Assembly: GCA_964346395.1 (NCBI GenBank)
Contig: CAYFUT010000028.1
Location: forward strand, 1 to 31,954
Direction: 5' to 3'
DNA: 31,954 nucleotides
DNA from: CAYFUT01 sp964346395
Lineage (GTDB): Bacteria; Bacillota; Halanaerobiia; Halobacteroidales; Halobacteroidaceae
This document shows, piece after piece, positions 31,154-31,954 of this stretch (position 1 is its first letter; the number at the start of each line of letters is the position of its first letter). The notes under the pieces were generated by a model. That model saw only the letters and a list, made by a program, of their open reading frames with translations, was not told the origin of the DNA and ran no database searches. The position numbers and the translations under genes were made by a program.

Positions 31154-31182
31154 TTGACAAGTAGCTAAAAAAAGGTTACAAT
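31154..31182 (+). promoter_or_regulatory. Consensus promoter of tRNA-Ser(CGA)
   Basis: TTGACA (31154-31159) and TACAAT (31177-31182) are separated by 17 nt, and the tRNA begins 19 nt after the -10. The tRNA is therefore transcribed independently of serS. Confidence 0.85.
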
Positions 31183-31200
31183 AAGAATTGGTTTGTAAAT

Positions 31201-31292
31201 GGAGGGATGACCGAGTCCGGCTTATGGTGGCAGACTCGAAATCTGCTGTGCGCTTTTGCGCACCGTGGGTTCAAATCCCACTCCCTCCGCCA
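31201..31292 (+). tRNA. tRNA-Ser(CGA)
   Basis: A 92-nt type II tRNA with encoded CCA. The acceptor stem GGAGGGA/TCCCTCC and discriminator G are intact. The anticodon loop CTCGAAA in a GCAGA/TCTGC stem gives anticodon CGA, reading UCG. The long variable arm is GTGCGC/GCGCAC with a TTTT loop. The T-arm is GTGGG/CCCAC with a TTCAAAT loop. Confidence 0.96.
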
Positions 31293-31312
31293 ATAAACCA
31301 GTGTACAGTTAA

Positions 31313-31430
31313 CAGTGTACAGTTGACAGTTAAAAACAAAATTCAAAATCTAATTAATAAAATGATATAGAGAGTTTGTTTAAGGTTTTGAATTAAAGGT
31401 TTTTAACTGTAAATTGTAAATTATACACTG
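31313..31430. repeat. MITE-like imperfect inverted repeat between tRNA-Ser genes
   Basis: Three nested paired blocks are seen: CAGTGTA/TACACTG (7 bp, outer), ACAGTTAAAAAC with its complement (12 bp), and AATTCAAAA/TTTTGAATT (9 bp, inner). The whole spans about 118 nt without an open frame. The left 55 nt recur exactly at 31900-31954. Confidence 0.6.
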
Positions 31431-31445
31431 TAAACTGAATTTTGT

Positions 31446-31539
31446 GGAGAGGTACCCAAGTGGCTGAAGGGGCGGGTTTGCTATATCTGTAGCAGGATAT
31501 ACTGTCCTGGCGGAGGTTCGAATCTCCCTCTCTTCGCCA
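31446..31539 (+). tRNA. tRNA-Ser(GCU)
   Basis: A 94-nt type II tRNA with encoded CCA. The acceptor pairs GGAGAGG with TCTCTTC, with two G-U pairs. The anticodon loop TTGCTAT gives GCU, reading AGC/AGU, in a stem with two G-U pairs. The long variable arm is CAGGA/TCCTG. The T-stem GGAGG/CTCCC has one A-C mismatch (third pair) and one G-U pair, which is unusual. It is probably functional but less ideal than its neighbours. Confidence 0.85.
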
Positions 31540-31638
31540 ATTAGCTAAGTAGTGAGGATAAGGTTGAGTTTGAACAATTCATCAATAGTGGTTGTTGTAA
31601 GTTCATATTCAATCTAATTTTAAATCAAACTTTAATTT

Positions 31639-31665
31639 AAGTCATCGGCAGATGACTTTTTATTT
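31639..31665 (+). terminator. Intrinsic terminator after tRNA-Ser(GCU)
   Basis: A perfect 8-bp stem, AAGTCATC/GATGACTT, with a GGCA loop is followed by TTTTATTTATT. It ends the transcript about 100 nt after the tRNA. Confidence 0.85.
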
Positions 31666-31754
31666 ATTATTTAGAAAATTAAAATTTAGCTAAGTATAAA
31701 ATTGAATAAACCAGTAACTGTAATGTAGTATTTTTATCTGGTTAGAATTAAATC

Positions 31755-31783
31755 TTGACTTCAAATGGGCTGTATGTTAATAT
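31755..31783 (+). promoter_or_regulatory. Probable promoter of tRNA-Ser(UGA)
   Basis: TTGACT (31755-31760) and TAATAT (31778-31783) are separated by 17 nt. The -10 matches only four of six consensus positions; an alternative TATGAT at 31781 would give a 20-nt spacer. Confidence 0.6.
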
Positions 31784-31801
31784 GATAAGTACTGAAAATT
31801 G

Positions 31802-31893
31802 GGAGGGGTGTCCGAGTCCGGCTTATGGTGGCAGACTTGAAATCTGCTGTGCGCTTTTGTGTACCGTGGGTTCAAATCCCACCCCCTCCGCCA
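31802..31893 (+). tRNA. tRNA-Ser(UGA)
   Basis: A 92-nt type II tRNA with encoded CCA. The acceptor is GGAGGGG/CCCCTCC. The anticodon loop CTTGAAA gives UGA, reading UCA and probably other UCN codons. The long variable arm GTGCGC/GTGTAC has G-U pairs. The T-arm is identical to that of tRNA-Ser(CGA). Most of the tRNA body matches the CGA gene, which points to duplication. Confidence 0.96.
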
Positions 31894-31899
31894 ATAAAG

Positions 31900-31954
31900 C
31901 AGTGTACAGTTGACAGTTAAAAACAAAATTCAAAATCTAATTAATAAAATGATA
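31900..31954. repeat. Second copy of the 55-bp post-tRNA repeat, cut by the window end
   Basis: Identical over all 55 visible bases to 31313-31367. In both cases it lies shortly after a UCN-reading tRNA-Ser gene. Confidence 0.9.

Noticed and set aside
31188..31370. A 60-codon plus-strand open frame
   Set aside because: It lies across tRNA-Ser(CGA) and the repeat after it.

Overview
The window looks like the chromosomal replication-origin region of a low-GC, anaerobic, spore-forming Firmicute. Three things point this way: the conserved block rnpA-yidD-yidC-jag-mnmE-mnmG-rsmG facing away from dnaA, a DUF370/RemB-like gene between recF and gyrB, and the tail of a YyaC-type sporulation gene. The [FeFe]-hydrogenase maturation genes indicate a hydrogen-metabolising fermenter. 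A halophilic or halotolerant member of the Halanaerobiales is my best guess, as inference only; the sequence alone does not settle it.

Layout, left to right. Positions 1-179 hold the 3' end of a yyaC-like gene (+). Positions 185-2094 hold a minus-strand group: M23 peptidase, bactofilin, GNAT acetyltransferase. It lies downstream of a decayed DUF554 gene (2122-2520) and an AT-rich stretch with inverted repeats (2521-2945). Positions 2946-8602 hold a tightly overlapping minus-strand operon: promoter, 226-nt leader with an intrinsic terminator, hydG, an unknown 83-aa gene, hydE, hydF and aspartase. A small secreted protein of unknown function follows at 8630-9055. Positions 9141-17422 hold the minus-strand origin-flanking genes, whose unusual feature is a tandem pair of full-length mnmG paralogs. 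Positions 17449-19400 hold a bipartite oriC around dnaA. Its downstream half has a dense DnaA-box cluster, a DnaA-trio-like array and a mirrored copy of that array. Positions 19473-25559 hold a plus-strand group: rlbA, recF, remB-like, gyrB and gyrA. Then come sppA and a serine block: class V aminotransferase, serA, serS, and three tRNA-Ser genes (CGA, GCU, UGA).

How the parts work together. The origin block combines initiation (dnaA, oriC), DNA repair and topology (recF, gyrBA), RNA processing and tRNA modification (rnpA, mnmE, mnmG, rsmG) and membrane insertion (yidC, yidD, jag). The hyd operon makes the 2Fe subcluster of the [FeFe]-hydrogenase H-cluster; no structural hydrogenase gene is in the window. 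The serine block links synthesis of serine to its charging and to its tRNAs.

Points most worth a second look: the mnmG pair, in which each copy departs from the consensus at a different conserved motif; the mirrored trio array; the absence of dnaN and rpmH from their usual places beside dnaA; gyrA, whose conserved N-terminus has no conventional start codon; the terminator-bearing leader of the hyd operon; and the clustering of serine genes with tRNA-Ser genes. No CRISPR array, prophage, transposase or rRNA gene was seen.
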